DNA of 64,000 nt from Mycobacterium sp. MS1601 (GCF_001984215.1 NZ_CP019420.1:5332001-5396000); one strand, 5' to 3'; counted from the first letter of the stretch, positions 13,181 to 24,918 are shown. The notes: generated by a model not told the origin, from the letters alone. A program made the numbers and translations.

Positions 13181-14788
13181 CTCACTCAACGTCAGATCGA
13201 CGAACTGTGCAAAGTCGACGAGGTGGCCGACATCCTGCCGCTGACACCTCTGCAGCAGGGCTTGCTGTTCCACGCCGAGGTGGCCCGCGCCTCTGGAGAC
13301 GATGTGTACGCAGTGCAGATCGAGGTCGCGCTGACAGGTCACGTCGAGCAGCACCGCATGCGTGAGGCGATCCAGCTCGCGGTGCAACGGCATCCCAATC
13401 TGGCAGCCTGGTTCTGCACGAAGTTCGACGAACCGGTGCAGGTGATCCCGGCGCATCCCGAGGTGCCGTGGCAGTACATCGACCTCACCGGCCACGAATT
13501 CGACCTCGACGAGCAGATCGCCAAACTGTGTGCTGCCGAACGTAATGCGGTATGTGATGTGGTGGACGGAATGCTGGCGCGGGCGGCGCTGCTGCGCGTC
13601 GCGCCTGACCGACACCGGTTCGTCCTGACCAATCATCACATTCTGCTGGACGGCTGGTCGCTGCCGGTGCTGATGGCCGAGGTGCTCGCCGGTTACCACC
13701 AGCAGCGGCTACCCGCCGCGGTGCCTTACCGCCGGTTCCTGGACTGGTTGGCCCACCGCGACGTCGAGGCCGCCCGCACCGCGTGGGCGCAGGCCCTCAG
13801 CGGATTCGGTGCGCCCACCCTGGTGGGCTCACCGGACCATCTCGGAGTGGGTCCGCGCCAGGTCACCTCGGTGCTGGTGTCCGAGCAGACCACCCGCGCC
13901 CTGGGTGAACTCGCCCGCGCCAACCACACCACCGTCAGCACGGTGCTGCAGGGAGCGTTTGCGCTCCTGCTGAGGTCGTCGACCGGTCACGATGACGTCG
14001 CCTTCGGCATCGTGGTGTCCGGCAGGCCCGACGACGTGCCCGGAGCGGACGCCATCGTGGGGCTGCTGATCAACACGGTGCCTGCGCGGGCCACCTTCAC
14101 ACCGACCACCACCACCGTGGAGCTGCTGGCTCAACTGCATCACCGACGCAATCTCACTCTCGACCACGAACACCTGGGACTCAGTGAGATTCACCGTGTG
14201 GCCGGCCAGTCGCGGCTGTTCGACACTGCCTTTGTCTACGAGAACTATCCCGCCGACGCGGCCCACAGCAGCGATGGGCTGAACATCACCGACATCACAG
14301 CGCGCGACACTTACCACTACCCGCTGACCATCCAGGCTGTGCCGGGCCGGCAGCTCCATTTTCGCGTGCAGTACCGCACCGACGTGTTCGACGCCGCCGA
14401 GATGGAGACACTGCTCGATGAGCTGATCCGGGTACTGGAGACCATGATTGCCGACCCCGCAGCGCCGTTGTCCTCGGCGATACCGCCAGCGACGGTGCGG
14501 ACGCCCCCCGCCGTCGCGGTGAAGGCGGCGCCGCGGTGGTACCGCGGTCCGTCGAACCCACGTGAGCAACACCTCGTCGACATCTTCACGCGGTTGCTCA
14601 ACGTGCAGCGTGTCGGTGTTGATGACACCTTCTTCGATCTGGGCGGTGACTCACTGTCGGCGCTGAGGGCGGTGGCCATGATCAACGCGGTGCTGGACAC
14701 CGACCTGACCGTGGCAGCCTTGATCGAGACTCCGACGGTGCGGGGATTGAGTGAGCGGTTGGCCGGTACGGGCGCCGGTGATCCGTGA
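11078..14788 (+). CDS. Non-ribosomal peptide synthetase, downstream part (A-T-E-C-T) after frameshift
   Basis: This frame continues the A3 domain without loss after the single-base shift at 11075-11078 ([10 protein letters not shown] onward). Domains: rest of A3 to about 11560 ([13 protein letters not shown]), T3 (GGDSILSM near 11670), E ([10 protein letters not shown] near 12180, NYLGRLG near 12865), C4 ([12 protein letters not shown] near 13240; [10 protein letters not shown] near 13635) and a final T4 (GGDSLSAL near 14645). There is no adenylation domain between C4 and T4 and no thioesterase or reductase at the end, which is unusual for a terminal module. C4 could condense with a substrate loaded on T4 in trans, or take part in release. 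The stop overlaps the next gene by 4 bases (GTGA). As a separate protein it would need an internal start, so a repaired single protein is more likely. Confidence 0.88.
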   Translation, partial: VAGELYVAGSGLADGYVGRPALTSNRFVACPFGPPGSRMYRTGDVMCWGADGQLRYLGRSDEQVKIRGYRIELGEIQAALAAVDGVTQAEVIAREDRPGDKRLVGYVTGTADPVAVRSAVAARLPDYMVPAAIVVVEEMPLTVNGKLDKRALPAPAYQDVISHRAPGDVVEEILAGIFAQVLGLERVGVDESFFELGGDSILSMQVVARARAAGLRCRPRDLFVEQTVEGLARLARVAGAGDGDTDDGIGPLIATPIISWLQGVQGPVDQFNQTVVIQAPIGVTEADVVTLVQAVLDLHPMLRLRADGWRLQIPEAGVVDARLCVQTVPELSTDAVIAARSRLDPAAGRMLSALWVPPLGQLVVIAHHLVVDGVSWRILLEDINLAWAQLRGGQSVTLPRAGTSFARWAAVLAEHAHHPVVVEQASRWRQIEALPAAFPAIQPDVDTYAAAGSLSAELDVESTRLLLGEVPAAFHAGINDILLIAFAMALTELLGRATPVVIDAEGHGRQEELVDDDGLDLSRTVGWFTTKYPVALDIGELSWAQVLAGDARLGAVIKEAKEQLRAQPDGLTYGLLRYLNADAGVSGPDPTIGFNYLGRLGAARAEVSGDIWEIRQDGWAVTGAAAAISMPLMHSVELNAGTVDTDAGPRLRAGWTWAPTVLDQEQVGRLSELWFDALAGICAHVRGGGGGLTPSDILPAKLTQRQIDELCKVDEVADILPLTPLQQGLLFHAEVARASGDDVYAVQIEVALTGHVEQHRMREAIQLAVQRHPNLAAWFCTKFDEPVQVIPAHPEVPWQYIDLTGHEFDLDEQIAKLCAAERNAVCDVVDGMLARAALLRVAPDRHRFVLTNHHILLDGWSLPVLMAEVLAGYHQQRLPAAVPYRRFLDWLAHRDVEAARTAWAQALSGFGAPTLVGSPDHLGVGPRQVTSVLVSEQTTRALGELARANHTTVSTVLQGAFALLLRSSTGHDDVAFGIVVSGRPDDVPGADAIVGLLINTVPARATFTPTTTTVELLAQLHHRRNLTLDHEHLGLSEIHRVAGQSRLFDTAFVYENYPADAAHSSDGLNITDITARDTYHYPLTIQAVPGRQLHFRVQYRTDVFDAAEMETLLDELIRVLETMIADPAAPLSSAIPPATVRTPPAVAVKAAPRWYRGPSNPREQHLVDIFTRLLNVQRVGVDDTFFDLGGDSLSALRAVAMINAVLDTDLTVAALIETPTVRGLSERLAGTGAGDP

Positions 14789-15732
14789 CCGACCTATTGG
14801 TGCGGAAGATACGGTTCGGGTTCTCCGAACCCGACGTTCCTTTTGTGTGGAACGAGGACAATCCGGCCTTCTCCAGTGCTGCGAATGCGTTGTCCTTCCT
14901 GGCAATCGGATTCGAGAAGATGATCGTCGCCGCCATCGGCGAGGCACTGAACCTGATCTCCGATCCTGAGATCGCCGAGGAGGCCAGGGCTTTCGTACGT
15001 CAGGAAGCCCAGCACAGTCTGGCGCACCGACAGCACGTCAAGGCGCTGATCAAAGGTCACCCGGCGCTGCAGGACACCTTCGACCAGGTGGTCGCCTCCT
15101 ATGACCGCCTCACCGCCACCAAGCCCTTGAAGTACCGGTTGGCCTACACCGCCGACGTGGAGGCGACGTTCACGCCGTCGTTCAAGTTGATGCTCGACAA
15201 TGCGGACACCCTGTTCGCCGGTGGTGACGACCGCGTGGCCTCGTTGTTCTTGTGGCATTTTGTCGAAGAGATCGAGCACCGTAGCTCCGCCTTGCTCATC
15301 TACGACGCTGTGGTCGCCGACCGGTGGTACCGCATGCGTGTCGCACCGTCGGTGTTCACCCATGCGGGTTCGGTGATGATGAAGGCAGCTGAGGGTTTCA
15401 ACCGGCACGTTCCACTGGCTCAGCGGAAAGTCGACGCCACCTCGATGTCCGGGGGACCAGGGTGGAAAAGGGCCGTGGTGGCGAGGTTTCCGCGTCTGGC
15501 ACGATTTCGGGCGTTCGACATCCCTGACTTCGGGCCACTGGAGAAGATCTATCCCCACGTGCGCTTGCGCGAGAAGCTGACGGCCACGTATGGGGTGCTG
15601 CGCAGCCAGATCCCCGGTCACAACCCGGCGTGTCAGGAATTGCCCGCACTGGCCGCTGAGTGGTTCGCCCGCTACGACGCCGGTCATGACGTGACTCGGT
15701 GGTACACCAACACGCGTCAGGGAGAACCGTGA
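14785..15732 (+). CDS. PF10118-type ferritin-like metal-dependent protein
   Basis: A 315-residue protein of the family annotated as predicted metal-dependent hydrolase (PF10118). It has two ExxH motifs typical of ferritin-like di-metal helices, EAQH near residue 75 and EIEH near residue 165, plus acidic residues between them (VEATF near 125). The binding of two metal ions, probably iron, is inferred from this pattern; the reaction is unknown. It starts with GTG inside the NRPS stop (GTGA) and ends inside the next gene's start in the same way, so it is translationally coupled to the NRPS and probably tailors the peptide or its lipid. An oxidative rather than hydrolytic role is possible. Confidence 0.8.
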   Translation: MTDLLVRKIRFGFSEPDVPFVWNEDNPAFSSAANALSFLAIGFEKMIVAAIGEALNLISDPEIAEEARAFVRQEAQHSLAHRQHVKALIKGHPALQDTFDQVVASYDRLTATKPLKYRLAYTADVEATFTPSFKLMLDNADTLFAGGDDRVASLFLWHFVEEIEHRSSALLIYDAVVADRWYRMRVAPSVFTHAGSVMMKAAEGFNRHVPLAQRKVDATSMSGGPGWKRAVVARFPRLARFRAFDIPDFGPLEKIYPHVRLREKLTATYGVLRSQIPGHNPACQELPALAAEWFARYDAGHDVTRWYTNTRQGEP

Positions 15733-16403
15733 AATCCGTTGTCAAGGTCGCGGTTGCGGGGCTGGTGCAGTTTCTCGCCATCGCTGTGCTGCTCTTCGTC
15801 CCGGCCTGGACGTTCGGCTACTGGCAGGCGTGGATGCTGCTGGCGGTGTTCGCGGTCGCGGCGTGGCTGCCCAGCATCTATGTGCAACTGACCAATCCTG
15901 CTGCGCTGCAACGGCGGATGCGCGGCGGCCCGGCGGCCGAAGGACGAAACGTGCAGAAGGTCGCGATGGCCGTGCTGTACGGATCCCTGGCGGCGATGTG
16001 TGTGGTCGCTGCGCTGGACCATCGGTTCGGGTGGTCCAAGGTGCCTGTGGCGCTCTGTGTGGCCGGGGCGGTGGTGGTGGCGGTGGGGTTGGCGGTGGTG
16101 GTGCTGGTGGCGGTGCAGAACAGCTACGCGTCCACCACAGTGCGGGTGGAGCAGGGGCAACAGGTGGTGTCCACCGGGCTGTACGCGGTGGTACGCCACC
16201 CGATGTACACCGGCAACGTGCTGATGTTGGCAGGGACTCCGCTGGCCCTCGGTTCCTTCGCCGCGCTGGCGTTCGTGGTACCCGGCGTGCTGGTGCTGGC
16301 CTCGCGTATCCGCGACGAGGAGACGTTGCTGCGTGACGAACTGGCCGGTTACCGGCAGTACACCCAGAAGGTGCGCTACCGGCTGGTGCCGTGCATGTGG
16401 TGA
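15729..16403 (+). CDS. Isoprenylcysteine carboxyl methyltransferase (ICMT)-like membrane protein
   Basis: 224 residues from GTG 15729, which overlaps the upstream stop by 4 bases. About five hydrophobic segments are visible, including a valine-rich one encoded by a GTG-rich tract at 16060-16110. The C-terminal signature TGLYAVVRHPMYTGN followed by RIRDEETLL and a YxxYxxKVRYRLVP-like end is that of ICMT/NnrU-like SAM-dependent methyltransferases. In this operon it could methylate a free carboxylate on the peptide product, which is inference. It ends one base before the convergent PKS stop, so the two genes have no room for a terminator between them. Confidence 0.78.
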   Translation: MKSVVKVAVAGLVQFLAIAVLLFVPAWTFGYWQAWMLLAVFAVAAWLPSIYVQLTNPAALQRRMRGGPAAEGRNVQKVAMAVLYGSLAAMCVVAALDHRFGWSKVPVALCVAGAVVVAVGLAVVVLVAVQNSYASTTVRVEQGQQVVSTGLYAVVRHPMYTGNVLMLAGTPLALGSFAALAFVVPGVLVLASRIRDEETLLRDELAGYRQYTQKVRYRLVPCMW

Positions 16404-19400
16404 TCAGGCAACGTCTACCGGCGCCAGCCTCTCACACAGCAGTTCTGCCAACCCGCGGACAGTGCCCACGGCAAGATCGCTGGAGGCCAGTCGAATTCCC
16501 GTTTCGGCTTCGATGCGGGTGCGCAGTTCGAGGGCGCCCAGCGAGTCCACTCCGTACTCGGAGAGCGGGCGGTCGGGATCGACACTGCGACGCAGGATCA
16601 GGCTGATCTGCTCTGAGATCAGGCGTCGGACCCTGGTGGGCCATTCCTCCGCCGGTAACTCGGCGAGCTCGGCACGCAGTCTGTTGGTGCCCACGGCGCC
16701 CTGAACTCCGGAGCGGAAGGCCTCGGCGAACGGGCTGCGTGCAGCGAACGCGGTCAGCCAGGTGCTGCCGATCATCGGCGAGTACCCCGTGTGGGCACGA
16801 CCCCGGCGCAGCAGCGCGTCGAAAGCGTACGCACCGTCGTCGGGGCTGATGGCGGCGCCGGCGTTCGCGGCGAACTCGGTGGCCCGTCCGATCTGGGCCC
16901 AGGCTCCCCAGGCAATGGACGTGGCGGGCAGACCCTGGGCCCTGCGCCACCGGGTGAACGCATCGAGCCAGCTGTTGGCAGCGGCGTAGGCACCCTGCCC
17001 GGGTGAACCCACCAGCGCCGCTGCCGAAGAGAACGAGCAGAACCAGTCCAACGGTTGACCCGCGGTCTCGGTGTGCAGATTCCACGCGCCGTGGACCTTG
17101 GGGGCCCAGTCGCGTTGCAGGAGATCGTCGGTGATGTTGCTCAGCATGGCGTCCTCGACCACCGCGGCCGCGTGCAGAACACCCCGTACCGGGAGCCCGG
17201 TGGCGGTTGCGACGGCCACCATGTCCCGCACGGTGCCGGGGTCGGTGATATCGCCGCAGTGCACCTGGATGTCGCCGCCCATCTCGCGGATCATCTCGAT
17301 GGTCTCCAGCGCCTTGACCGTCGGCTGCGAGCGGGACGTGAGCACGATGCGGCCGCAACCGGCAGCGGCCAACTTCTCGGCGAAGAACAGGCCAAGCCCG
17401 CCTAGTCCGCCGGTGATCAGGTAGGCCCCGTCGGCACGGAATACCGGTGCGTCATGCGGATCCACCACCACTGACGTGTGTCCGGTGCGCCGGACCTCGA
17501 GTAGCAGTTTGCCGGTGTGCTGCGCGGCACCCATGGTCCGAATGGCGTCGGCGGCGTCGGCCAGTGGGAGCGTGGTGTACTCGACGGCGGGCAGCGTACC
17601 CTCGGCGGTGAGCCGAAACACGGTGCCCAGCAACTCCGCAACCCGCTGTGGGTGGCTGAGCGACATCAGGGCCAGATCCAGGTAGTAGAACGTGAGGTTG
17701 CGCCGGAAGGGGAACAACCCGAGTCGGGTGTTGCCGTAGACGTCGCGTTTGCCGATTTCGACGAATCGTCCGCCGACGGCCAGCAACTCGAATCCGGCGC
17801 GCTGCGCCGCCCCCGTGAGCGAGTTGAGCACGACGTCCACACCGTAGCCGTCGGTGTCCCGGCGGATCTGATCGGCGAAGTCGATGCTGCGGGAGTCGTA
17901 GACATGCTCGATCCCCATGTCACGCAACAGCTGTCGCCGATCCTCACTGCCGGCAGTGGCGAAGATCTGTGCTCCGGCGGCGCGGGCGATCGCGATGGCT
18001 GCCTGCCCGACGCCTCCGGTGGCCGAGTGGATCAGTACGCGATCGTCGGAAGTGATCGCGGCCTGGGTGTGCAGGCCGTACCAGGCGGTGGCGGTGGCGG
18101 TGGCGACCGCGGCGGCCTGATGATCGCTCAGCCCGGCCGGAAGGGGCACTGCCAGGCGGGCGTCACAGAGTACGAACGTGCCCCAGCATCCGTTGGGGGA
18201 GAATCCGCCCACCCGGTCGCCGACACGATGGTCGTCGACTCCCGGGCCGACAGCGGTGACCACTCCGGCATAATCCATCCCCAACTCGGGAAGGTCCCCG
18301 TCGATACGGGGAAACAGGCCCATGGCCACCAACACGTCAGCGAAGTTGATGCTCGAAACGGTGACCGCGATCTCGACCTGTCCCGGTCCCGGCTTGCGGC
18401 GTTGGTGGGAAACGGGTTCCAGGGTCTGCAGATCGCCGGGGGTGCGGATCTGCAGACGCATCCCGTCTTGTTGATGGTTGGCGACCGAGACGTGGCGTTC
18501 CTCGGGGCGCAGAGGGGAATGCTGCAGTCGCGCGGTGTACCAGGCGCCGTCACGCCAGGCGGTCTCGTCTTCGGCTGTGCCGCTGAGCAATTGTCTGGCT
18601 ACCAGTGCGGGGTCGGTGGCTTCGTCGAGATCGGTCTGGGCGATCCGCAAATGGGGATTCTCGGCTCCGATCACCCGGATCAGCCCGCGCAGTCCACCCT
18701 GGGAGAGCTCGACGGCGTCGTCGGGCAGAACAGCCTGTGCGCCACGGGTGATCACCACCAGCGGTGGTAGTTGCCCGGGCAGCTCGGTCAGCGCCCGGGC
18801 CATCCGCAGCAGGTGGGCAACGTTGTCTCGGCCCGATACGGGAAAGGTCCCCGCTGCGTCCCCGGGTTTGGGCGCCATGACCACCGCCACCCCGGTGAAG
18901 CCACCGCCGCTCAGGTGCTCGCGCAGGAGTTCGGCTGTGACGGCATGCTCGCTGTGGTGGGGCCAGTTCAGTACCGCGCCGGCTGCGCCGTGCTCTCGCA
19001 GAGCATCAGCCACCGTGGCGGCGAGGGGATCGGGGGTGTCGGCCGCGGACACCAGCAGCCAGTTCTGGGTACCGCTTTCAGCGACGTCAAGCGTTTGGCG
19101 CGGCTGCCATTCCACAGTCAGAAGCCGCTCGGCCAGCAGACGGTCCTGGTGTTCGTCCCCGGCGACTCCGGTGCCGCACCATAATCCCTGTACCCGCAGC
19201 AACACGGCGCCGCTGTGATCGAGCAGATCGAGATCGGCCTCCACTCCGCAGGTGTCGACAGCCGTGACCCGGGTGTAGCAGTAGTGCGCGTTGCGGGCGG
19301 AGCCGTAGGACCGCAGTCGGCGGACCGCCAGTGGCAACCCGAGTACGCCCTCGCCGAGGGCACGCACGTGCGGGCTGGCTCCGACGGACTGGAAGCAGGC

Positions 19401-22400
19401 GTCCAGAAGGGCCGGGTGAACTCCGTATGCGGCCAGCTGCGAACGTAGATGGCCGGGCAGCGCGATCTCGGCCAGCACCGAACCCACGTCGTCACCGATG
19501 TGGACGACACCGAGGCCGGTGAAGGCCGGGCCGTAGTGCACGCCACGCAGATCCATGCCGGCACGTACGGCGGCGCCCTCGAGTTGGTCGGGGTGGGCCG
19601 CCAAGAGCGCTGAGATGTCGTACGCGGGTGGGGGATCGTCGGTGGCGGAGCGCAGTAGCGCACCGGCATGTCGGCCCTGCTGGGTCTGGACAGAGAACTC
19701 GGCCACGCCCGGCGCCTGTTCGGAAGTCGACGCGTCGGCCTCGGTCTGGTCGTCCAGCAGCAGTGCCTGGTCGAAGTGCAGATCAGTCACCTCGGCGTCG
19801 CCTTCGACGGCCAACTGTGCCGCACCCAGTGCCATCTCGCAGTACGCCGCCGCGGGCAGTACGGCGACATCGCGGACCCGGTGTTCAGCGAGCCAGGGTG
19901 ACGCGTTGGTGCCGACTTCGGCTTGCCATACGTGGCGTTGCGGCTCCTCTCGCAGGCGCACGTGTGGGCCCAGGAGTGGGTGCACGGCCATGGTGCGACC
20001 GCCCTGGGTGGGGGAGTCCTGGTCGCCGGAGGTCAACCACAGTCGGCGGTGCGACCACGGTGGCAGCGGCGAATCCACCAATTGGCCAATGGGATACGGA
20101 ATGGCGAAATCAATCGCAGCTCCTGCGCTGTGCAGGTCGGCGATGACCCCGAGCAAGCCGTGCGGCATAGCCTGCTGCCGGCGCATGGCCGCCAACATCG
20201 CGAGCGGTACATCGATACTGTCGGCGGTCTGCTCGACGGCGTGGGTGAGCAGCGGGTGGGGTGCGATTTCGGTGAACACCCGGAACCCGTCCTCCAGCGC
20301 GGCGCGGACGGCCGCTGCGAACCTGACCGTGTTACGCAGATTGCGAACCCAGTACTTGTTGTCGCACAAGGGTTGTTCGCGCGGATCGAACCCGGTGGCC
20401 GAGTAGTAGGGGATCTCGGGTGTCCTCGGGACGACGCCGGCGAGTACGTCGGTGAGCTCGGCGAGGATCGGGTCGACCTGGGGTGAGTGGGAGGCGACAT
20501 CGACGGCCACCTGGCGGGCCAGCACATCGCGAAGCTCCCATGCCTCCACCAGTTGGCGCACCGTGTCGGCGGCACCGCCGATCACGGTGGACTGCGGGGA
20601 GGCGACCACCGCCACCACCACGTCCTTGATGCCGTTGATGGTGAGCTCTGAAAGCACTTGCTTGGCAGGTAGTTCCACCGCCGCCATGGCACCTGAGCCG
20701 GAAATCCGCGCCATCAGCCGCGAGCGCCGGCAGATCACCCGCACGCCGTCCTCGAGCGACAGTGCACCGGACACCACGGCGGCGGCTGTCTCACCCATCG
20801 AGTGTCCGATCACCGCGCCGGGGCGCGCACCGTGGGACCTCAATGTCGCCGCGATCGCGACCTGCATGGCAAACAAGGTGGGCTGAACCCGGTCGATTCC
20901 GGTCACCACCTCTGGGGCAGACATGGCCTCGGTCACCGAGAACGCGGACTCGCTCCAGATCAGGGGTTCCAGTCGGGCGACGGTGGCGGCGAAGACGGGC
21001 TCGGCTGACAGGAGGTCAGCGCCCATGCTCTCCCATTGTGAACCCTGCCCGGAGAACACCCAGACGGGCCCTTGATCATCGAGGCCGACGGCGGCCGGGT
21101 GCACTGTGTCGGCGTCGGCGATCTCGCGCAACGCCATTTCCAACTCGATGCGGTCGGTCGCGGCGACCGCAGTGCGCACCGGGCGGTGAGCCCGTCTGCG
21201 GGCCAAGGTGTAACCCAGATCGGCCAGCGGCGCGTCGTCGTGTGTGCCCACCCAGTCGGCCAACCGGCCTGCGGTGCGGCGCAGGCCGTCGGCCGAATTG
21301 GCCGACAACACGAACAACAGCGGTTCTGCCGCTGCCGCTGTGACCGAGGTGGTGGTGTCGGGCGCCTGCTCGACGATGACGTGGACATTGGTTCCCGACA
21401 CACCGTAGGAGGACACCGCGGCCCTGCGGGGCTGCGCGGAGTCGCCGGGCCAGGTGGTGTTCGTCTGTGGCACAAACAGATTGGTCTCGATCTTGGCCAG
21501 GGCATCCGGTAGACGGGTGAAGTGAAGGTTCTGTGGGACCGTGCCGTGCTGCACCGCGAGGACGGCCTTGACCAACCCGAGAGCCCCGGACGCGGACTGG
21601 GCGTGGCCGAGGTTGGTCTTCACCGATGCCAGTGCGCACGGGCTTTCGGTGCCGTACACCTGGCTCAGGCTGGTGTACTCGATGGGATCACCCACCGGAG
21701 TGCCGGGCCCGTGCGCTTCGACCATGCCGACGCTGCGCGCGTCCACGCCGGCAGCCCCCAAAGCGGACCGGTATACCGCGGCCTGGGCCGTCGCCGACGG
21801 GGTCGAGATGTTCACCGTGTGGCCGTCCTGGTTGGCGGAACTGCCGCGCACCACGGCCAGGATCCGGTCGCCGTCGGCCAAGGCGTCGGACAGGCGTTTG
21901 AGCAGCACCACAGCGCAGCCCTCGCCGCTGACATAGCCGTCGGCGGCGACGTCGAAGGCGCGACAGCGCCCTGTCGGGGACAGGTGCCCGGCCGCGGTTC
22001 CCGCCACGTACTTGCGCGGGTCCAGCATCACGTAGGCGCCGCCGGCGATCGCCAGGTCACTCTCGCTGTCGGTGAGGCTGCGACAGGCCATGTGGACCGC
22101 CAAGAGCCCGGACGAACAGGCGGTGTCGACGGCCACCGCGGGACCATGCAGCCCAAGGAGGTGGGCGATGCGACCCGGTGCCATGGCAAAGGTGTTGCCC
22201 TGGAAGCCGTATGGACCCTCCATCGCCGTAGACGACGTGTTCACCATCTGGTAGTCGTAATGCGTCAGCCCGGTGAACACGCCGGTGCGCGAGTCGGCCA
22301 GCGCCGCGGGGGTCAGGCCGGCGTGTTCCATGGCCTCCCACGAAGTCTCCAGCAGCAGACGGTGCTGCGGATCCATGGCCGCCGCCTCGTTGTCGTTGAG

Positions 22401-22679
22401 GCCGAAGAAGTCGGGGTCGAATCCACCGATGTCGTCGAGAAAGGCGCCCCACCGCGATCTCGTGCGACCCGGAACACCCGGCTCGGGATCGTAGAACTCG
22501 TCGGAATCCCAGCGGTCAGGCGTGACTTCGGTGACCAGATCGTCACCGCGTAGCAACGCCTCCCAGAAACGTTCCGGCGAGTCGATACCGCCCGGCAACC
22601 GGCAGGCCATGCCGATCACGGCGACAGCATTCGATCGCGTCTCAGGTGAACGATCGCCGATCGCACCGATTGAAGCCAT
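16404..22679 (-). CDS. Type I polyketide synthase, Mas/Pks5-like (KS-AT-DH-ER-KR-ACP)
   Basis: 2091 residues from ATG 22679, chosen because GAGGAG lies 6 bases upstream; longer starts to 22757 lack this. Domains: KS (active Cys near 188 in DTACSSG; both His regions present), AT (GHSMGE, Ser near 627; VASH-type motif downstream, as in methylmalonyl-specific ATs), DH (HxxxDxxxxP near 933, an Asp where Gly is usual), ER (GGVGQ near 1553), KR (GGLGGLG near 1758, SSAAALVG near 1890) and ACP (GVDSLGAL near 2045). Length and order match mycobacterial mycocerosate-type synthases, which iteratively make methyl-branched fatty acids. Divergent from a FadD28-like FAAL, the usual partner that feeds starter acids, and convergent with the NRPS operon. 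It probably builds the lipid part of the peptide product. Confidence 0.92.
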   Translation of the reverse strand: MASIGAIGDRSPETRSNAVAVIGMACRLPGGIDSPERFWEALLRGDDLVTEVTPDRWDSDEFYDPEPGVPGRTRSRWGAFLDDIGGFDPDFFGLNDNEAAAMDPQHRLLLETSWEAMEHAGLTPAALADSRTGVFTGLTHYDYQMVNTSSTAMEGPYGFQGNTFAMAPGRIAHLLGLHGPAVAVDTACSSGLLAVHMACRSLTDSESDLAIAGGAYVMLDPRKYVAGTAAGHLSPTGRCRAFDVAADGYVSGEGCAVVLLKRLSDALADGDRILAVVRGSSANQDGHTVNISTPSATAQAAVYRSALGAAGVDARSVGMVEAHGPGTPVGDPIEYTSLSQVYGTESPCALASVKTNLGHAQSASGALGLVKAVLAVQHGTVPQNLHFTRLPDALAKIETNLFVPQTNTTWPGDSAQPRRAAVSSYGVSGTNVHVIVEQAPDTTTSVTAAAAEPLLFVLSANSADGLRRTAGRLADWVGTHDDAPLADLGYTLARRRAHRPVRTAVAATDRIELEMALREIADADTVHPAAVGLDDQGPVWVFSGQGSQWESMGADLLSAEPVFAATVARLEPLIWSESAFSVTEAMSAPEVVTGIDRVQPTLFAMQVAIAATLRSHGARPGAVIGHSMGETAAAVVSGALSLEDGVRVICRRSRLMARISGSGAMAAVELPAKQVLSELTINGIKDVVVAVVASPQSTVIGGAADTVRQLVEAWELRDVLARQVAVDVASHSPQVDPILAELTDVLAGVVPRTPEIPYYSATGFDPREQPLCDNKYWVRNLRNTVRFAAAVRAALEDGFRVFTEIAPHPLLTHAVEQTADSIDVPLAMLAAMRRQQAMPHGLLGVIADLHSAGAAIDFAIPYPIGQLVDSPLPPWSHRRLWLTSGDQDSPTQGGRTMAVHPLLGPHVRLREEPQRHVWQAEVGTNASPWLAEHRVRDVAVLPAAAYCEMALGAAQLAVEGDAEVTDLHFDQALLLDDQTEADASTSEQAPGVAEFSVQTQQGRHAGALLRSATDDPPPAYDISALLAAHPDQLEGAAVRAGMDLRGVHYGPAFTGLGVVHIGDDVGSVLAEIALPGHLRSQLAAYGVHPALLDACFQSVGASPHVRALGEGVLGLPLAVRRLRSYGSARNAHYCYTRVTAVDTCGVEADLDLLDHSGAVLLRVQGLWCGTGVAGDEHQDRLLAERLLTVEWQPRQTLDVAESGTQNWLLVSAADTPDPLAATVADALREHGAAGAVLNWPHHSEHAVTAELLREHLSGGGFTGVAVVMAPKPGDAAGTFPVSGRDNVAHLLRMARALTELPGQLPPLVVITRGAQAVLPDDAVELSQGGLRGLIRVIGAENPHLRIAQTDLDEATDPALVARQLLSGTAEDETAWRDGAWYTARLQHSPLRPEERHVSVANHQQDGMRLQIRTPGDLQTLEPVSHQRRKPGPGQVEIAVTVSSINFADVLVAMGLFPRIDGDLPELGMDYAGVVTAVGPGVDDHRVGDRVGGFSPNGCWGTFVLCDARLAVPLPAGLSDHQAAAVATATATAWYGLHTQAAITSDDRVLIHSATGGVGQAAIAIARAAGAQIFATAGSEDRRQLLRDMGIEHVYDSRSIDFADQIRRDTDGYGVDVVLNSLTGAAQRAGFELLAVGGRFVEIGKRDVYGNTRLGLFPFRRNLTFYYLDLALMSLSHPQRVAELLGTVFRLTAEGTLPAVEYTTLPLADAADAIRTMGAAQHTGKLLLEVRRTGHTSVVVDPHDAPVFRADGAYLITGGLGGLGLFFAEKLAAAGCGRIVLTSRSQPTVKALETIEMIREMGGDIQVHCGDITDPGTVRDMVAVATATGLPVRGVLHAAAVVEDAMLSNITDDLLQRDWAPKVHGAWNLHTETAGQPLDWFCSFSSAAALVGSPGQGAYAAANSWLDAFTRWRRAQGLPATSIAWGAWAQIGRATEFAANAGAAISPDDGAYAFDALLRRGRAHTGYSPMIGSTWLTAFAARSPFAEAFRSGVQGAVGTNRLRAELAELPAEEWPTRVRRLISEQISLILRRSVDPDRPLSEYGVDSLGALELRTRIEAETGIRLASSDLAVGTVRGLAELLCERLAPVDVA

Positions 22680-22881
22680 CCCCGACTCCTCACAACAGCG
22701 ACGTCGTTGCCCGCTGTTCGACTCACGCGCTGGCATCCCCGACCCAGTGCAAGGCACTCATTGACGCAGACGCAAGTGGCTCCGGTCAAGTATCGCCGGC
22801 GAGGCACAGATAGTGGCTGGACTTTCACCAACGTTCTGTTTTCGCAGTTGCAGACTCCATTGCTGCTGTAACTTGCTTCGC
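22680..22881. promoter_or_regulatory. Divergent promoter region between PKS and FAAL genes
   Basis: A 202-base gap. On the plus strand a TAACTT box (22869-22874) sits 7 bases before GTG 22882, the pattern of a leaderless mycobacterial promoter. On the minus strand the PKS has a clear ribosome binding site (GAGGAG at about 22686-22691), but I see no convincing -10 box. Confidence 0.55.
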
Positions 22882-24633
22882 GTGACACAGGCGGTAGAGA
22901 CATCCCTCCCGGCCCTGCTGCGTGAACGCGCCAGCCTGCAGCCGGATGACACAGCGCTGACATTCGTGGACTACGACGTGGACTGGGCCGGCGTTCCGGT
23001 GAGTCTGACGTGGCCGCAGCTCTACCTGCGTGCCCGCAATGTCGCGCGCGAACTCCGCCTCAGCGCCGTGCCCGGGGATCGGGTGATGATCGTCGCGCCG
23101 CAAGGTCTCGAGTACATCGTGGGTTTCCTCGGCGCACTGCAAGCCGGAATGATCCCGGTGCCGCTGGCCGTCCCGTTCGGCGGGGTGGCCGACGAGAGGG
23201 TCGAGTCGGTGCTGCGCGACGCTGCGCCCGCTGCCGTACTGACGACGTCCGCGGTCGTGGGCGCGGTGGCCCACAGTGTCACCGCGGCACCGGGACTGGC
23301 GATCATCGAGGTCGACCGGTTGGACCTCGATACCCCGATCCGAGGCCTTGCCGACGATTCCCAGTCGGACGATTTCCAGGCGGTGGCCTACCTGCAGTAC
23401 ACCTCGGGATCCACCAGATCACCAGCCGGAGTGATGATCTCGTATCGGAACGTCTTGACCAATCTGCAACAGATCACCACCGATTTCCTGGCCGACGGCG
23501 GTCTGATCAACCCGCCGACCATCCTGTCCTGGCTGCCCTTCTATCACGACCTGGGGCTGATCATCGGCATCTGTACTCCGGTGGTGGCGGGCTTTCCGAC
23601 CGTGTTGACCAGCCCGGTGTCGTTTCTGCAGCGACCGGCGCGCTGGTTGCAGCTGATGGCCAGCCATCCGAATGTCTTCACCTCGGCGCCCAACTTCGCC
23701 TTCGACGTAGCGGCCAAGAAGACCTCGGACGAGGACATGGCGGGTCTGGACCTACGAGACGTGTTGCTGATCCAGAGCGGCGGCGAGCGGGTGCACCCCG
23801 CCACCATCACCCGTTTCACCGAGCGCTTCTCGCGGTTCAACCTCCGCGACAACGTGATTCAGCCCTCCTATGGTCTGGCAGAAGCCACGCTGTACCTGGC
23901 TGCACGGACGCCCAGCGAGCCGCCGAGAACCGTCTACTTCGACCCCGAGAGTCTGACCACCGGAGCGCCGACGCCGGCTGCGGGCGGTACGCCGCTGATC
24001 AGTTACGGCGCACAGCTGTCGCCGATCTCGCCGCTGCTGCGGATTGTCGACCCCGAGACCCGTCGTGAGTGCGCCCATGGCAGCACCGGTGAGATCTGGG
24101 CACACGGCGACAACGTCAGCACCGGCTACTGGCAGAAACCCGACGAGACCGCACGAACCTTCGGCGCCACCATCGTCGATCCGTCGGTGGGTACTCCAGA
24201 AGGGCCGTGGCTGCGCACCGGTGATCTCGGGTTCATCTGCGATGGTGAGCTTTTCATCGTCGGCCGTATCAAGGACCTGCTGATTGTGCGTGGCCGTAAC
24301 CACGCTCCGGACGACATCGAGGCGACCGTGACGGAGCTGACCCGCGGTCGGGTTGCCGCCGTCGCTGTCGCGCAGGACGGCGAGGAGCAATTGGTGGTGA
24401 TCATGGAGGTCAAAGAGCGCGGCGACACCCCCGAAGAGGTCGCCGAGCAGCTGGCGGTCCTCAAGCGCAATGTCACCTCGGCCATCTCCAACGCGCACGG
24501 ACTGGTGGCAGCTGATCTGGTTCTGGTGGGCCCGGGTTCGATTCCGATCACCACCAGCGGCAAGGTCCGCAGGCAGTCCTGTGTGACCGAGTACCAGGCG
24601 GGCCGCTTCGCTCGCCTGGACGTTCGGAGTTGA
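22882..24633 (+). CDS. Fatty acyl-AMP ligase (FAAL), FadD28/FadD23-like
   Basis: 583 residues, close to the length of mycobacterial FadD28. It activates a fatty acid as acyl-adenylate and hands it to a synthase carrier domain instead of CoA. Visible motifs: P-loop-like YTSGSTRSPAGV near 200, SWLPFYHDLGL near 240, YGLAEATLY near 355, LRTGDLGF near 465 and ITTSGKVRR near 560. GTG 22882 is preferred because it follows TAACTT by 7 bases (leaderless) and because the protein then begins like FadD28; an upstream GTG at 22813 adds an unusual Cys-rich leader. Divergent from the Mas-like PKS, its likely acceptor. Substrate chain length cannot be read from sequence. Confidence 0.92.
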   Translation: MTQAVETSLPALLRERASLQPDDTALTFVDYDVDWAGVPVSLTWPQLYLRARNVARELRLSAVPGDRVMIVAPQGLEYIVGFLGALQAGMIPVPLAVPFGGVADERVESVLRDAAPAAVLTTSAVVGAVAHSVTAAPGLAIIEVDRLDLDTPIRGLADDSQSDDFQAVAYLQYTSGSTRSPAGVMISYRNVLTNLQQITTDFLADGGLINPPTILSWLPFYHDLGLIIGICTPVVAGFPTVLTSPVSFLQRPARWLQLMASHPNVFTSAPNFAFDVAAKKTSDEDMAGLDLRDVLLIQSGGERVHPATITRFTERFSRFNLRDNVIQPSYGLAEATLYLAARTPSEPPRTVYFDPESLTTGAPTPAAGGTPLISYGAQLSPISPLLRIVDPETRRECAHGSTGEIWAHGDNVSTGYWQKPDETARTFGATIVDPSVGTPEGPWLRTGDLGFICDGELFIVGRIKDLLIVRGRNHAPDDIEATVTELTRGRVAAVAVAQDGEEQLVVIMEVKERGDTPEEVAEQLAVLKRNVTSAISNAHGLVAADLVLVGPGSIPITTSGKVRRQSCVTEYQAGRFARLDVRS

Positions 24634-24657
24634 TCGGTGACATCATTCTGGGCCGCG

Positions 24658-24697
24658 GTCCGGTGTGTGGAAAGCAAGCCGGCATCCCACACCGGAC
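24658..24697 (+). terminator. Stem-loop downstream of FAAL gene
   Basis: GTCCGGTGTG (24658-24667) pairs perfectly with CACACCGGAC (24688-24697), with further pairing inside the loop. It starts 25 bases after the FAAL stop and lacks a U tract, as is common in mycobacteria. The rest of 24634-24918 shows nothing else I can support. Confidence 0.55.
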
Positions 24698-24918
24698 AGG
24701 TCGAGCAGCGGTAGGCCGAGGCCGCAGAGACTGCTGAGGTAGCCCAGGCGGCGCATTCCTCGTCGGCCGGCGGCAAAACTCCTGCGTTCGGGCGCTGTGC
24801 GGATGGGATCGACGGCGCTGGAGACGGCGCAAATCAGATTTTTCCCGAGCGTTGCGGCGTTGACACCACCGGTTGGTGAACTCTGGCGGTCACTCGCCCG
24901 TCGTCGAAGGATCGGTTC

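Noticed and set aside
1..14788. CRISPR-like or tandem DNA repeats
   Set aside because: The repeated stretches are homologous NRPS domains spaced by kilobases, not short direct repeats with spacers.
16060..16120. GTG-rich simple-sequence tract
   Set aside because: Encodes valine-rich membrane helix of the ICMT-like protein; no exact repeat unit is maintained.
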